35,163 nt of DNA, taken from the NCBI GenBank assembly GCA_019310385.1, contig JAFDEK010000036.1, positions 1 through 35,163 of the forward strand, given 5' to 3'. Made by a program: the position numbers and the translations under genes. Source of the DNA: Deltaproteobacteria bacterium. Lineage in GTDB: Bacteria; Myxococcota_A; UBA9160; UBA4427. The notes under the pieces are model-generated. The model ran no database searches. It had not been told where the DNA came from and was given only the letters and a program-made list of their open reading frames with translations. Every line of letters starts with the position of its first letter. The first letter of the stretch is position 1. Of this stretch, positions 17,229 to 26,584 are shown piece after piece.

Positions 17229-18961
17229 TACATGGACTCCGGTGCAGAAATGCCGAGCAGGCCGAGACCGTTGGCGAGTACCGTCCTCACGGCGAGCGCC
17301 AGCCCCAGCCGCGCCGCCGTCAGCTCCGCATCGTCGGAGATGACCCGGTGTCGCTGGCCGTCCTGCAGGTAGGGGTTCCACAGCCCTGCGACCTCGCGCA
17401 GGTAGTAGGTGATGTGGTGGGGCTCGCGGGTGTCGGCCGCGCGCAGCACCACGTCGGGGAACTCGGAGAGCTTCTTCACGAGCTCGAGCTCTTCGGGCAG
17501 GTCCAGGCGAGCCGCCGCGAAGTCGCCGCCCAGGGGCATGGGGATCTTCGTCTCGGCGGCCTTGCGCTCGATGCCATGGGTGCGGGCGTGGGCGTACTGC
17601 ACGTAGTAGGCCGGGTTCTTGCGCCAGTTCCGATCCCGCGCGAGATCCAGGTCGAAGTCCAGGTGACCCTCAGCCTTGCGCTCGACCATGAAGAAGCGAA
17701 AGACGTCAGCGCCGATCTGCTCGAGGAGCTCGTCTACCGTCACGTAGGTGGCCTTGCGGGTCGACTGCTTGACCTGCTGGCCCCCGCTGGTCAGCGTGAC
17801 GAACTGGTGCATCACCAGCTCGATGCGATCGGCGGGGCAGCCCAGAGCGGCTGCGGCACTCCGGACGAAGGGGAACTGCTCGATGTGATCCGCGCCCTGG
17901 ACGTCCACCACCCGGTCGAAGCCCCGGCGAAACTTCTCGCGGTGGTAGGCGATGTCGGGCAGCAGGTAGGTGGGTTCGCCGCTGCTCTTGACCAGTACGC
18001 GATCGCGGTCGAGGTCGAACTTCGTGGCGCGCAGCCACACGGCCCCTTCGGCCTCGTAGACCAGGTCGAGTCCGCGCAGGTCCGCGATGGCCTCGTCGAG
18101 CTTGCCCTCGTCGTAGAGGGAGCGTTCGTTGTAGTAGACGTCGAAGTGGATGCCGAGACCCGCGAGGGTGGCACGAATGTCCGCGAAGATCAGCTCCTGG
18201 GCCTTCTCGCGGAAGAGGCCGTCGCCGGGCTCCTCGGCTCGCGCGTCACCGTACTCCGAACGGAAGGCGGCGGCGATCTCTCCGACGTAATCGCCCTGAT
18301 AGCCGTCCTTCGGGAAGACGACGGGCATACCGTCGATGCTGTCCCGCCACGCGGTGTCGGGCTTCTCGAGCATCTCCCGGGTCGGCGGGGCCGCCTGACC
18401 CAGGGATTCGAGGTAGCGCGCCTTGACGGATTCGCCGAGTACCCGCATCTGACGTCCGCCGTTGTTGAAGTAGTACTCCCGGGTTACCTCGTTTCCCGTG
18501 AAGGCGAGCAGCCGGCAGATGGCATCGCCGAGCACGGCCTGGCGTCCGTGGCCGGTGCTCAGGGGGCCGGTGGGATTGGCAGAGACGAACTCGACCTGAA
18601 GCTTCTGCCCCGCTCCGCTCCGGGAGCTTCCGTAGCTCTTGCCAGAGCGAACGATCTCGCAGAGCAGCGACTGCCAGTAGTTGTCGGCAAGCCAGAAGTT
18701 GACGAAGCCCGGCCCGGCAACCTCGCAGCGCGCGAGCAGGCCCCCGCCGTCACCGACCAGCTCGATCAGGCGCTCTGCGATGGTGCGCGGCGGCTGGCCG
18801 AGGCGCTTGGCGAGCACCATGGCGGCGTTGGACGCGAAGTCGCCATGGTCCTTCTGGCGGGGGAGGTCGAGGCTCAGAACGGGCGGCTGACCCGAATCGC
18901 CGGCTTCGCTGAGCAGCTCGCTCAGAGCCGTCCGCAATTTCTCCAGGAGTGCCTCTCTCAT
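17228..18961 (-). CDS. argS: arginyl-tRNA synthetase
   Basis: Charges tRNA-Arg with arginine. The 577 residues fit the family. An N-terminal Add1-like tRNA-binding domain leads into the class I core with ANPTGPLSTGHGR, in which TGHG replaces HIGH/HVGH, followed by KQSTRKA in the KMSKS loop position, the usual degenerate form in ArgRS, and a C-terminal anticodon-binding DALR domain. The ATG at 18961 starts MREALLEKLRTALSELL, matching family N-termini. The frame is open upstream to 19438 but that part runs antisense-free into ftsB sequence and looks non-coding. A purine tract AAGAGG lies about 14 bases upstream. Confidence 0.97.
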   Translation of the reverse strand: MREALLEKLRTALSELLSEAGDSGQPPVLSLDLPRQKDHGDFASNAAMVLAKRLGQPPRTIAERLIELVGDGGGLLARCEVAGPGFVNFWLADNYWQSLLCEIVRSGKSYGSSRSGAGQKLQVEFVSANPTGPLSTGHGRQAVLGDAICRLLAFTGNEVTREYYFNNGGRQMRVLGESVKARYLESLGQAAPPTREMLEKPDTAWRDSIDGMPVVFPKDGYQGDYVGEIAAAFRSEYGDARAEEPGDGLFREKAQELIFADIRATLAGLGIHFDVYYNERSLYDEGKLDEAIADLRGLDLVYEAEGAVWLRATKFDLDRDRVLVKSSGEPTYLLPDIAYHREKFRRGFDRVVDVQGADHIEQFPFVRSAAAALGCPADRIELVMHQFVTLTSGGQQVKQSTRKATYVTVDELLEQIGADVFRFFMVERKAEGHLDFDLDLARDRNWRKNPAYYVQYAHARTHGIERKAAETKIPMPLGGDFAAARLDLPEELELVKKLSEFPDVVLRAADTREPHHITYYLREVAGLWNPYLQDGQRHRVISDDAELTAARLGLALAVRTVLANGLGLLGISAPESM

Positions 18962-19113
18962 CGTGCGGGAAACCGACCTCTTTTTTGCTTCTCGCGCTGC
19001 CTCTCGCGCCATGAACATGCGAGGCACGACTACTCGAGGCGCTCGCGCGGTCGCCGCGCGATCGCCGCTTCCCGATCCGCCCTGCCTTTCCGGGGCCTTC
19101 GTTTCGGGGTCCC

Positions 19114-19413
19114 TCAGGGCAGGCCGGCGCCCGGCCCGGCCCGCTCGCCGAAGCGAACCACGACCTCCCCGGGCCTTGCGAGCCCCAGATCCTCGCGGAT
19201 CGCCCTCTCGAGCGCGAAGGGATCGCTCTCGAGCGCCGCCACCTGAGAGCGCAAGACCGCGATCTCGGAGTTCAACTCCTCGATCCGTTCGTCGCACCCG
19301 GCCAGATCCGCGCGCAGCTCGAACCACGCGGGGAGTCCCAACTCCCCGTCGAATAGTGCTGCCATGAGGACTGCCGACGCCAGCAAGGGCGCAAGCACGA
19401 ACGCCTTCACCAC
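19114..19413 (-). CDS. FtsB/DivIC-family septum formation initiator
   Basis: A 99-residue bitopic protein with one N-terminal membrane segment (about residues 4-20), followed by a predicted coiled coil rich in Glu, Leu and Ile (about 32-65) and the family motif in which the coil ends ALERAIREDLGLARPGEVVVRF. This topology and ending are typical of the septum formation initiator family, which bridges late divisome proteins. The start is GTG at 19413. It lies 152 bases before argS and 102 bases after the thioredoxin gene. A symbol is not assigned because FtsB and DivIC are not distinguishable here. Confidence 0.85.
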   Translation of the reverse strand: MVKAFVLAPLLASAVLMAALFDGELGLPAWFELRADLAGCDERIEELNSEIAVLRSQVAALESDPFALERAIREDLGLARPGEVVVRFGERAGPGAGLP

Positions 19414-19515
19414 CCCCCCGTGGATCGCGTGTTCGCAAAAACCGTTCTCAGGGTACCCGATGCGGCGCCCCGGGGCAGCCGTGTCGGTCCACGTCGAAAG
19501 AACCCGCTCGCGCTC

Positions 19516-20133
19516 CTACGGTTGCGTCGGCGCCCCCGCCCCGCCCGCCAGCAGCCCCTCGATCCGCTCCACGTAGGCGGGATGGTCCCACTCCCGAGGG
19601 CCGACATAGCGTTCGACGACATTGCCCTCGCGGTCCACGAGCAGGGATTCCGGAAAGCCCATGGTCTGATAGGCGCGAGCGACGCTCTGGGAGGGGTCCA
19701 GCAAGAGCGGGAAGGTGATCCCCATCTTCTCCTTGAAGCCTCGCACCGCGTCCGGGTCTTCGTCGACCGAAACCGCGAGCATCTCGAAGCCACGGGGTCC
19801 GAGGCGCCGGTAGAGGCGCTCCATGGCGGGCATCTCGTCCTCGCAGGGCTTACACCAGGTGGCCCAGAAATTTACGAGCACCACCTGGCCCCGGTGGTCG
19901 GAGAGCCGGATCTCCCGCCCGGCGTCCAGCAGGGGCAGCACGAACTCCGGCGCCGGTCCGCCCCGGCCGACGGCCTCGGGCACGTCGTCGCCCAGCAGAA
20001 TCAGGGCCAGGCCGATGGCCACCACCGCAGCGGCCGCGACCACACGCAGGATCGGGCTCGCGGGCTGCGCGAAGCGCGCGCTCTCTTCTTGCTGGGCTTC
20101 TTCCTGGGACTCGGGACTGGCGGGCTCGGGCAT
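19516..20133 (-). CDS. TlpA/ResA-like membrane-anchored thioredoxin
   Basis: The 205-residue protein has a short N-terminal region rich in Glu, Gln and Ser, a membrane anchor at about residues 28-48, and a periplasmic AhpC/TSA-like thioredoxin fold with the redox motif WCKPC (Trp93, Cys94, Cys97) and a cis-Pro region GFPESLLVD. It probably reduces disulfides in extracytoplasmic proteins, for example apocytochromes during cytochrome c maturation. Substrate is unknown. It begins 36 bases after rplQ, so it may be transcribed by read-through from the ribosomal cluster. No terminator with a T run was seen in the gap. Confidence 0.9.
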   Translation of the reverse strand: MPEPASPESQEEAQQEESARFAQPASPILRVVAAAAVVAIGLALILLGDDVPEAVGRGGPAPEFVLPLLDAGREIRLSDHRGQVVLVNFWATWCKPCEDEMPAMERLYRRLGPRGFEMLAVSVDEDPDAVRGFKEKMGITFPLLLDPSQSVARAYQTMGFPESLLVDREGNVVERYVGPREWDHPAYVERIEGLLAGGAGAPTQP

Positions 20134-20169
20134 TCTCAGGTCCTGGCGACCAGGCGTTGAAAGGACCCG

Positions 20170-20535
20170 CTACGAGTCCGCGCGCTCGACGAGCTCGACC
20201 AGCGACACGGGGGCGGCGTCGCCGACCCGGTTGCCCACCTTGATCACTCGCGTGTAGCCGCCGGGCCGGTCCCGGAAGCGCTCCGCGAGCTCGTCGAAGA
20301 GCTTCGCGGCCACCGCCTTGCTCCGGATCACGCGCAAGGCCTGGCGCCGGGCGTGCAGGTCTCCGCGCTTGCCGAGCGTGATCATGCGATCCGCGATTCG
20401 ACGGACTTCTTTCGCCTTTGCGTCGGTGGTCTCGATGCGCTCGTGCTCCAGGAGCGAGGTCACCATGTTCCGGAACATCGCCTTACGGTGCGCCGAATCG
20501 CGCCCCAGAACCGTTCCGCCTTTTCGATGTCGCAT
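20170..20535 (-). CDS. rplQ: 50S ribosomal protein L17
   Basis: Binds 23S rRNA near the peptide exit tunnel rim. The 121 residues show the family start MRHRKGG..LGR and [14 protein letters not shown], followed by [11 protein letters not shown]. It closes the alpha operon, 15 bases after rpoA, with the standard gene order. Confidence 0.98.
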   Translation of the reverse strand: MRHRKGGTVLGRDSAHRKAMFRNMVTSLLEHERIETTDAKAKEVRRIADRMITLGKRGDLHARRQALRVIRSKAVAAKLFDELAERFRDRPGGYTRVIKVGNRVGDAAPVSLVELVERADS

Positions 20536-20550
20536 GACTGTCGCTCCCCC

Positions 20551-21579
20551 TCAGGCCTCGCGCTGTTCGCGCATCTTCTCGAGCTCCTGCCGCGAAGGCA
20601 GGTTCTCGATATTCATGCCGAGACTGAGGTTCATCGAATGCAGGGTGTCCTTGATCTCGTTCAAGGACTTTCGGCCGAAGTTCTTGGTCTTCAGCATTTC
20701 CGCCTCGGTCCGCTGCACCAGCTCCCCGATGAAGCGGATGTTCGCGTTCTGCAGGCAGTTTGCCGAGCGCACCGAGAGCTCCAGCTCGTCCACGGACTTG
20801 AAGAGGTTCGGATTGAGGGGCTCGGGCTCCTCGGCGACAGGCGCGATGTGCTCCTCGGGCTCGTCGAAGTTGATGAAGATCGTCAGCTGCTCCTTGAGGA
20901 TCTTCGCCCCATAGGCCACCGCATCCGCCGGATCCACGGTGCCGTCGGTCCACACCTCGAGGTTCAGTCGATCGTAATCCGTCTCGCGGCCGACCCGGGC
21001 CGGCGTGACCGTATAGTTCACCCGCCGGATCGGAGAGAAGACCGAATCGATCGGGATGGTCCCGATGGGAATGTCCTCGCCCTTGTTCTTCTCGGCGAGC
21101 ACGTAGCCCTTGCCGTTGCCGACGGTCGCCTCGAGCTCGAAGTCCGCCTCGGGCCCCAGGGTGCAGATCTTGTGGTCTCCGTTGACCACCTCCACGGTGC
21201 GGTCCTCGGAGACGAGGTCCGCCGCCGTGATGGTTCCCTCGCCCTTTTTCTGGACGCGCAGGATCTTCGGCCCCTCGGCGTGCAGACGCAGGCGAACCTC
21301 TTTGAGGTTCAGGACGACGTCACTCACGTCCTCGAGCACCCCCGGAAGGGTGGAGAACTCGTGCAGGACGCCATTGATGCGGACGTTGGTGATGGCCGCT
21401 CCGCGCAGCGAAGAGAGCAGTACCCGGCGCAACGAGTTGCCGAGGGTCTGCCCGAAACCCCTCTCGAGGGGCTCGCAGTGGAAACGGCCGTAGATGTTGC
21501 TTGCGGAAGCCTCGTCAACCTCGAGACGTCGCGGGCGAATGAACTCACGCCAGTTCTTGGCGATCAGCTCCTGATCCAT
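20551..21579 (-). CDS. rpoA: RNA polymerase alpha subunit
   Basis: Assembles RNA polymerase and contacts UP elements and activators. At 342 residues it contains the N-terminal dimerisation domain ([25 protein letters not shown], about residues 32-56), a linker, and the C-terminal helix-hairpin-helix domain ([16 protein letters not shown] onwards, about residue 262). The ATG at 21579 has GAGGGG 6 bases upstream. The 146-base gap before it holds 23-bp tandem repeats, unusual for the alpha operon, where genes are normally close. Confidence 0.98.
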   Translation of the reverse strand: MDQELIAKNWREFIRPRRLEVDEASASNIYGRFHCEPLERGFGQTLGNSLRRVLLSSLRGAAITNVRINGVLHEFSTLPGVLEDVSDVVLNLKEVRLRLHAEGPKILRVQKKGEGTITAADLVSEDRTVEVVNGDHKICTLGPEADFELEATVGNGKGYVLAEKNKGEDIPIGTIPIDSVFSPIRRVNYTVTPARVGRETDYDRLNLEVWTDGTVDPADAVAYGAKILKEQLTIFINFDEPEEHIAPVAEEPEPLNPNLFKSVDELELSVRSANCLQNANIRFIGELVQRTEAEMLKTKNFGRKSLNEIKDTLHSMNLSLGMNIENLPSRQELEKMREQREA

Positions 21580-21600
21580 GGTATTCCCCTCTCGACCTGC

Positions 21601-21706
21601 GCGACCGATTTCATTTGCCCGACGCGACCGATTCTATTTGCCCGACGCGACCGATTTTATTTGCCCGACGCGACCGATTTTATTTGCCCGACGCGACCGA
21701 AGTCGC
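21601..21706. repeat. 23-bp tandem repeat between rpsD and rpoA, with a UUCG hairpin
   Basis: Four full 23-bp units start at 21601, 21624, 21647 and 21670. Each opens GCGACCGATT and ends TTTGCCCGAC; units 3 and 4 are identical and units 1 and 2 differ by a base or two. A partial fifth unit from 21693 merges into an inverted repeat (21693-21706) that in the transcript forms GCGAC-UUCG-GUCGC, an exceptionally stable C(UUCG)G tetraloop hairpin. The array fills most of the 146-base gap. No ORF or promoter was recognised in it. Confidence 0.92.
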
Positions 21707-21725
21707 CTGCCTGGCTCGAATGGTG

Positions 21726-22352
21726 TTAGCGCGAATAGAGCTCGACGATCAGCTGCTCGTCGATGGGCAGCGTAATGTCCTCGCGAACGGGCATCTGCTT
21801 CACAGTGCCCTCGAAGCGCTCCTTCTCGATCTCGAGCCACGCCGGAAGGCTGCGGCCCTCCAGGGCGTCCAGGGCCGCCACGATACGGGCGACCTTCTGG
21901 GAGCGCTCCCGCACGCCGATCTTCGCGCCGGGCTTCACGAGAATCGAGGGCGTCATCACCTTCTTCCCGTTGATCTGGAAGTGCCCGTGCTTGATGAGCT
22001 GCCGTGCCTCGTTGCGCGAGGTCGCGAAACCCATGCGGTAGACCGTGTTGTCGAGGCGACGTTCGAGGAGCATGAGCATGTTCTCGCCCGCCCGCCCCTT
22101 CATCCCCGATGCGCGCTTGAAGGTGCTGCGGAACTGCTTCTCGAGCAGCCCGTACATGCGCTTCACCTTCTGCTTCTCGCGCAGCTGCACGCCGTAATCA
22201 GAGAAGCGTGTCCGCCCCTGCCCGTGTTGGCCCGGGGGGTAGGCGCGGCGCTCGATCGCGCACTTCTCGCTGAAACAACGGTCGCCCTTGAGAAAGAGCT
22301 TGGTGCCCTCCCGCCTGCAGAGGCGGCAAGACGATCCCAAATATCGCGCCAT
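21726..22352 (-). CDS. rpsD: 30S ribosomal protein S4
   Basis: Primary 16S rRNA-binding protein that nucleates the 5' domain of the 30S subunit and often autoregulates the alpha operon. The 208 residues include the zinc-ribbon form with Cys9, Cys12, Cys26 and Cys31 in the N-terminus (C-plus type), then the S4 RNA-binding domain. It lies 16 bases after rpsK and is followed by a repeat array before rpoA. Confidence 0.98.
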   Translation of the reverse strand: MARYLGSSCRLCRREGTKLFLKGDRCFSEKCAIERRAYPPGQHGQGRTRFSDYGVQLREKQKVKRMYGLLEKQFRSTFKRASGMKGRAGENMLMLLERRLDNTVYRMGFATSRNEARQLIKHGHFQINGKKVMTPSILVKPGAKIGVRERSQKVARIVAALDALEGRSLPAWLEIEKERFEGTVKQMPVREDITLPIDEQLIVELYSR

Positions 22353-22368
22353 CAGATGTTCCCCGTGC

Positions 22369-22755
22369 TCATACTCGCCGCCGCTTGGGCGGTCGACAGC
22401 CGTTGTGCGGGATGGGTGTCACATCCCGAATCATCGTGATCCGCATTCCGGAGGCCTGCAGCGCCCGCAGGGCCGATTCGCGACCGGCCCCAGGGCCCTT
22501 GACGTAGACGCCGAGAGTGCGCACGCCGTGCTCTTGCGCCTTCTTTGCGCACTCCTCGGCCGCCATCTGGGCCGCATAGGGCGTCGACTTACGCGAGCCC
22601 TTGAAGCCCTGCTGCCCCGCGCTGGCCCAGGCCACCGCGGCGCCGCCGACGTCGGTAATGGTGATGATTGTGTTGTTGAAGGTCGACTGAACGTGCGCCA
22701 CACCCGTCTGGATGTTCTTCTTGACCTTCTTCTTTGCGATTTTCTTACCAGCCAT
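22369..22755 (-). CDS. rpsK: 30S ribosomal protein S11
   Basis: Forms part of the 30S platform at the mRNA exit (Shine-Dalgarno) site. The 128 residues show the conserved [16 protein letters not shown] and the C-terminal [15 protein letters not shown]. It lies 20 bases after rpsM in standard alpha-operon order. Confidence 0.98.
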   Translation of the reverse strand: MAGKKIAKKKVKKNIQTGVAHVQSTFNNTIITITDVGGAAVAWASAGQQGFKGSRKSTPYAAQMAAEECAKKAQEHGVRTLGVYVKGPGAGRESALRALQASGMRITMIRDVTPIPHNGCRPPKRRRV

Positions 22756-22775
22756 TGAGTCGCTTCATCCGTTGA

Positions 22776-23147
22776 TCACGCCTTCTTCTTGCCCGCAACC
22801 GTCTTGCGCGGCCCCTTGCGGGTTCGGGCGTTGGTGTGTGTGCGCTGACCGCGAACCGGCAGACCCCGCCGGTGACGCAGACCGCGATAGCAGCCAATGT
22901 CCATCAGCATCTTGATGTTCTGGTTGACGTCCCTGCGAAGGTCGCCCTCTACGACGTAATCGCGCTCGATGATCTCCCGGAGCTTGATCACCTCGGACTC
23001 GCTCAGAAGATCGGTCTTGGTCCCTAGCTCGATTTCCGCCTTCTGGCAAATCTGCAAGGCCCGAGACCGCCCCACCCCGTAGATATAGGTGAGGGAAATC
23101 TCGATACGCTTGTTGCGGGGCAGATCGATTCCCGCGATGCGTGCCAT
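22776..23147 (-). CDS. rpsM: 30S ribosomal protein S13
   Basis: Head protein of the 30S subunit that contacts the 50S subunit and P-site tRNA. The 123 residues begin [21 protein letters not shown] and end with a basic tail containing [18 protein letters not shown]. It is separated from rpmJ by 115 bases, in which no promoter or hairpin stood out. Confidence 0.98.
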   Translation of the reverse strand: MARIAGIDLPRNKRIEISLTYIYGVGRSRALQICQKAEIELGTKTDLLSESEVIKLREIIERDYVVEGDLRRDVNQNIKMLMDIGCYRGLRHRRGLPVRGQRTHTNARTRKGPRKTVAGKKKA

Positions 23148-23262
23148 GAAGCTTCCTCCCTTTCTTTCTCACGGCCGGGTCTCTCGCCCCCGCCACGCGC
23201 CACCCCCCGGTCCGAGACCGGAGCAGGCGCCTTCTCAACTCTGTCTTTTCAGCCCTGTCTTC

Positions 23263-23376
23263 TCAGCCCTGCCGCTGCTTGTGCTTCGGGTTGTCGCAGA
23301 TCACCCGCACCACGCCGCGGCGCTTGATGATCCGGCACTTGTCACACATCTTGCGCACCGACGATCGAACCTTCAT
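23263..23376 (-). CDS. rpmJ: 50S ribosomal protein L36
   Basis: A 37-residue zinc-binding large-subunit protein, short enough to be missed by length cut-offs. It reads [14 protein letters not shown], then [11 protein letters not shown] and ends NPKHKQRQG, with the zinc ligands Cys, Cys, Cys and His (C-plus form). ATG at 23376 and TGA at 23263. It lies 70 bases after map; infA, often between map and rpmJ, is not in that gap. Confidence 0.97.
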   Translation of the reverse strand: MKVRSSVRKMCDKCRIIKRRGVVRVICDNPKHKQRQG

Positions 23377-23446
23377 CTCGTTTCTCCCTGCAGCGCTTCT
23401 GCAGCTTTTTTCGCACGCCCCGCCGCCTCGCAGTGGCGCCCCTACC

Positions 23447-24235
23447 CTAGTGGGACTCCGCGATGCGGGTCAGCACTTCGGGCGTCTCCTCGGTGACGAG
23501 CACCGTGTGCTCGAAGTGCGCCGAGAGCTGCCCATCGGCCGTCACCGCCGTCCATTCGTCGTCCAGCATGCGCACGTTCTCGGTGCCCACGTTGACCATC
23601 GGCTCGATGGCGAAGACCATGCCCGGCAACAGTCGCGGTCCCCGTCCCGCCCGACCGTAGTTGGGAACCTGGGGCGGCTCGTGGAGCTGCCTGCCGATCC
23701 CGTGGCCGACGAACTGCCGAACGACCGAAAACCCGCCCCCCTCGGCCCGATGCTGAATGGCGTGACCAATGTCGGAGAGCCGTCGCCCTGGCACCATTTC
23801 CGCGATGCCTTGGTAAAGCGAATCCCGCGTGGCCTCGATGAGCCGCCCGGCCTCCGCGCTGGATTCGCCCACAGGAATCGTAACCGCCGAGTCCCCGTGG
23901 AACCCGTCACAGATAATTCCGAAATCGAGGCTTAGTATGTCGCCTTTTCTCAATTCGCGCGACCCCGGAATCCCATGGACCACCTCCTCGTTCACCGACA
24001 CGCAGACGCTGGCCGGATATGGCGGGAGCCCTCCGGGTGAATACCCCACGAAGGAGGACGTCAGGCCCCTCCGATCGATCTCCTTGGCCGCAAGCCGGTC
24101 GAATTCCAAGGTTTTCACTCCCGGCTCCGCCATCTGCCGGAGCGCCAGCAGGATCTCCGCCACATGCCGCCCGGCCTCCCGCATCGCCTGGATCTCCCGG
24201 CGGCTGCGAATCGGGATCTTCTCCCCGTAGGTCAC
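23447..24235 (-). CDS. map: methionine aminopeptidase, type I
   Basis: Removes the initiator methionine from nascent proteins at the ribosome. The 262-residue pita-bread-fold enzyme has the metal ligands in [14 protein letters not shown] (two Asp), [10 protein letters not shown] (His), IEPM (Glu) and HFEHT (region of the last Glu). The start is a GTG at 24235 overlapping the adk stop as GTGA. No N-terminal SH3 or zinc-finger extension is present. Confidence 0.97.
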   Translation of the reverse strand: MTYGEKIPIRSRREIQAMREAGRHVAEILLALRQMAEPGVKTLEFDRLAAKEIDRRGLTSSFVGYSPGGLPPYPASVCVSVNEEVVHGIPGSRELRKGDILSLDFGIICDGFHGDSAVTIPVGESSAEAGRLIEATRDSLYQGIAEMVPGRRLSDIGHAIQHRAEGGGFSVVRQFVGHGIGRQLHEPPQVPNYGRAGRGPRLLPGMVFAIEPMVNVGTENVRMLDDEWTAVTADGQLSAHFEHTVLVTEETPEVLTRIAESH

Positions 24236-24837
24236 GAGCCGGACAAGGCCTCTTCGATGCGCTCGAAGACCTCGTCGACCGTCCCCATGCCATCGACCTC
24301 CGCCAGCGATCCGGTCTTGCGCGATCCGGCCTTGCGTGATCCGGTCTTGCGATAGTGCTCCAGGAGCGGCGCCGTCTGGGCGTCGTAGACCCGCATGCGC
24401 TCGCGGATCGTCTCCTCGTTGTCATCCGCTCGGCCCTCGATCTCGGCTCGCTTGAGCAGGCGCTGGACCACGGCCTCGGTGTCGACGGTGACCGCCAGGC
24501 AGCACTCGAGGGGGGTTCCCAGCTTCTCGAGGGTGCGGTCGAGGGCCTCGGCCTGGGCCAGCGTGCGGGGGAAACCGTCCAGAACGAAGCCCTGCTTGGC
24601 GTCCGGCTGACTGAGCCGCTCCTCCGCGATGGCGATCACGATCTCGTCGCTGACGAGCTGGCCGGCGTCCATCACGGCCTTGGCCTTCAGGCCCACCTCG
24701 GTCCCCGCGGCAACGGCAGCCCTCAGCATGTCGCCGGTGGAGATGTGGGGGATCCCGTGGCGCTCGATGATCCGTGCCGCCTGGGTTCCCTTGCCGGCCC
24801 CGGGGGCACCCAAGAGCAGAATTCGCGTCGCACTCAT
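24232..24837 (-). CDS. adk: adenylate kinase
   Basis: Interconverts ATP plus AMP with two ADP. The 201-residue protein has the P-loop GAPGAGKGTQA at about residues 10-20, an AMP-binding region with STGDMLRAA, and LDGFPRT. The LID is the short form without the zinc domain. Between the last core helix (LLEHY) and the conserved VDGMGTVDEVF, residues of about 168-182 consist of GSRK(T/A) repeats encoded by three 15-bp units. Other adenylate kinases have only a short loop here. The ATG at 24837 overlaps the secY stop as ATGA; an upstream extension to 24945 lies within secY and is rejected. Confidence 0.97.
   Translation of the reverse strand: MSATRILLLGAPGAGKGTQAARIIERHGIPHISTGDMLRAAVAAGTEVGLKAKAVMDAGQLVSDEIVIAIAEERLSQPDAKQGFVLDGFPRTLAQAEALDRTLEKLGTPLECCLAVTVDTEAVVQRLLKRAEIEGRADDNEETIRERMRVYDAQTAPLLEHYRKTGSRKAGSRKTGSLAEVDGMGTVDEVFERIEEALSGS
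24306..24350. repeat. 15-bp in-frame tandem repeat inside adk
   Basis: Three units of the type GCGATCCGGTCTTGC (24306-24320, 24321-24335, 24336-24350) differ from one another at one or two positions. Each adds five residues (T/A-G-S-R-K). The frame is kept and the repeat falls in a surface loop before the C-terminal helix. Confidence 0.9.
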
Positions 24838-26144
24838 CGCCCCAGCCGTCCTCGGGTGCGGCCACCCTTTACGAAGCCCTCGTACTCGCGCGAGACCAGG
24901 TGCGCCTCGATCTGCCCGATGGTGTCGAGGGCCACGCCGACGCAAATCAGCAGGGCCGTGCCGCCGAAATAGAAGGGGACGTTCATCCTGGCGGAGAGGA
25001 TCACGGGTAGGACGCAGACCGCGGCCACGTAGACCGCGCCGATGAAGGTCAGCCGGCTCAGGACCTTGTCGATGTACTCGGCCGTCTTGGCGCCCGGGCG
25101 AATGCCGGGGATGTAGCCCCCGAAGCGCTTGATGTTCTCCGACACGTCCACCGGATTGATCACGATGGCGGTGTAGAAGTAGCAGAAGAACATGATCAGC
25201 CCGACGTAGACCAGGTTGTAGGTCATGCCGCCGGGATTCAGGAAGCGGTCGATGAAGGTCTGGATGGTCGGCGAGTCACTGAACTGCCTCAGCGTGAGGG
25301 GGAACATGAGCAGGGAAGAGGCGAAGATCGGCGGGATGACGCCTGCCGTATTGACGCGCAGGGGGAAGTAGCTCATGCCGCCCTGGGCGACCTTCTTGCC
25401 CACGACCCGTCGCGCGTGCTGGATCGGGATGCGCCGCTGGGCCCGCTCGACGAACACCACGCCGCCCACCACCACCAGAGCGAAGAGGGTGAGCAGGATG
25501 GCCTGAAGGGGTGTGAACTGATCGGTTCGGATCAGCTCGAACATCTGGAGAACGCCGGAGGGAATGCCGGCGACGATGCCCGAGAAGATGACCAGGGAGA
25601 TGCCGTTCCCGATGCCCCGCTCGGTCACCTGCTCGCCCAGCCACATGATGAAGGCCGTCCCGGTGGTCAGGGTAACCATCGTCATGGCCTTGAAGGCCCA
25701 GCCGGGATTCAACACGGCGCCCGCACCGAACTGTCCGCCCTCGAGGGCCGTCGCGATGAGCAGGCTCTGGAAGAGGGCCAGGACGATGGTCGCGTAGCGG
25801 GACCACTGGTTGATCTTCTTCTGGCCCTGCTCGCCCTCCTTCTTGAGGGCCTCGAGCTGGGGGATCACGACGGTCAGCAGCTGGAAGATGATCGTTGCGC
25901 TGATGTAGGGCATGATGCCCAGGGAGAAGATGGACAGCTGCTCGAGGGCGCCGCCCGAAAAGAGATTGAAGAGCCCGAAGACGGTGCCCTCCATCTGTTT
26001 GAAGAAGTCGCGAATGACGCTCGCGTTGATCCCAGGCGTCACGACCGCGCATCCGACGCGGTAGACGGCCAACATTCCGAACGTGAAGAGGATACGCTGC
26101 CTGAGCTCCGGGATCTTCCCGATGTTCTGGATGCCTCCGATCAC
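24834..26144 (-). CDS. secY: preprotein translocase subunit SecY
   Basis: Forms the protein-conducting channel of the Sec translocon in the inner membrane. The 436 residues contain about ten hydrophobic segments, and the family segments GIMPYISATIIFQLL and VTERGIGNGISLVIF are evident. The start is GTG at 26144 overlapping the rplO stop as GTGA. It precedes adk with a 4-base overlap, the common secY-adk-map order. Confidence 0.98.
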   Translation of the reverse strand: MIGGIQNIGKIPELRQRILFTFGMLAVYRVGCAVVTPGINASVIRDFFKQMEGTVFGLFNLFSGGALEQLSIFSLGIMPYISATIIFQLLTVVIPQLEALKKEGEQGQKKINQWSRYATIVLALFQSLLIATALEGGQFGAGAVLNPGWAFKAMTMVTLTTGTAFIMWLGEQVTERGIGNGISLVIFSGIVAGIPSGVLQMFELIRTDQFTPLQAILLTLFALVVVGGVVFVERAQRRIPIQHARRVVGKKVAQGGMSYFPLRVNTAGVIPPIFASSLLMFPLTLRQFSDSPTIQTFIDRFLNPGGMTYNLVYVGLIMFFCYFYTAIVINPVDVSENIKRFGGYIPGIRPGAKTAEYIDKVLSRLTFIGAVYVAAVCVLPVILSARMNVPFYFGGTALLICVGVALDTIGQIEAHLVSREYEGFVKGGRTRGRLGR

Positions 26145-26581
26145 GCGATGAGCTCCACGCTTCCGCCGGCGGACTCGATCTTCTCCCGAGCGCTGGCACT
26201 GATCCGATTCACCTTCACCGTCAAGTTCTTCGGCGCCTCGCCGTCACCGAGCAGCTTCACCAGCGCGCCGGAGCCGCGAATCAGGCCACGGCGGGCCAGG
26301 AGCTCCGCGTCGACCTCGGCGCCGTCGCCGAGCCTCGCCAGATCCGTCAGATTGACGATCTCGACCGCCTTGCGGAAGTTGTTCGTGAAGCCCCGCTTGG
26401 GCAACCGCATCTGCAGCGGCATCTGGCCGCCCTCGAACCAGGCCTTGATCTTCTTTCCCGAACGGGTGCCCTGCCCCTTCACGCCGGTTCCGCAGGTCTT
26501 GCCCTTCCCCGAACCGGGGCCGCGGCCTACGCGCTTGCGACGATGCCTCGCACCGGGACGCGGCTCGAGTCGATCCAACAT
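26141..26581 (-). CDS. rplO: 50S ribosomal protein L15
   Basis: Large-subunit protein involved in late 50S assembly. From the ATG at 26581 it is 146 residues, with the Gly- and Arg-rich N-terminus RRKRVGRGPGSGKGKT and the conserved GFEGGQMPLQRRLPKRGF-type segment (here WFEGGQMPLQMRLPKRGF). The ATG is chosen over a TTG one codon upstream because GGAGG, within the rpmD end, lies 8 bases before it. Confidence 0.97.
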   Translation of the reverse strand: MLDRLEPRPGARHRRKRVGRGPGSGKGKTCGTGVKGQGTRSGKKIKAWFEGGQMPLQMRLPKRGFTNNFRKAVEIVNLTDLARLGDGAEVDAELLARRGLIRGSGALVKLLGDGEAPKNLTVKVNRISASAREKIESAGGSVELIA

Positions 26582-26584
26582 CAA

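Noticed and set aside
18962..19113. N-terminal extension of argS or a small gene in the ftsB-argS gap
   Set aside because: The frame is open but has no family similarity, and the codons read like spacer. I see no promoter, hairpin or RNA gene in it.
20134..20169. Intrinsic terminator after rplQ
   Set aside because: There is a 5-bp hairpin (CCTGG-TCG-CCAGG) but no T run, so a terminator cannot be supported.
21601..21706. CRISPR array
   Set aside because: Units are directly adjacent with no unique spacers and there are no cas genes, so it is a plain tandem repeat.
23377..23446. infA between map and rpmJ
   Set aside because: The 70-base gap is too short and holds no IF1-like frame. Its absence here is common across bacteria and was not scored as a finding.
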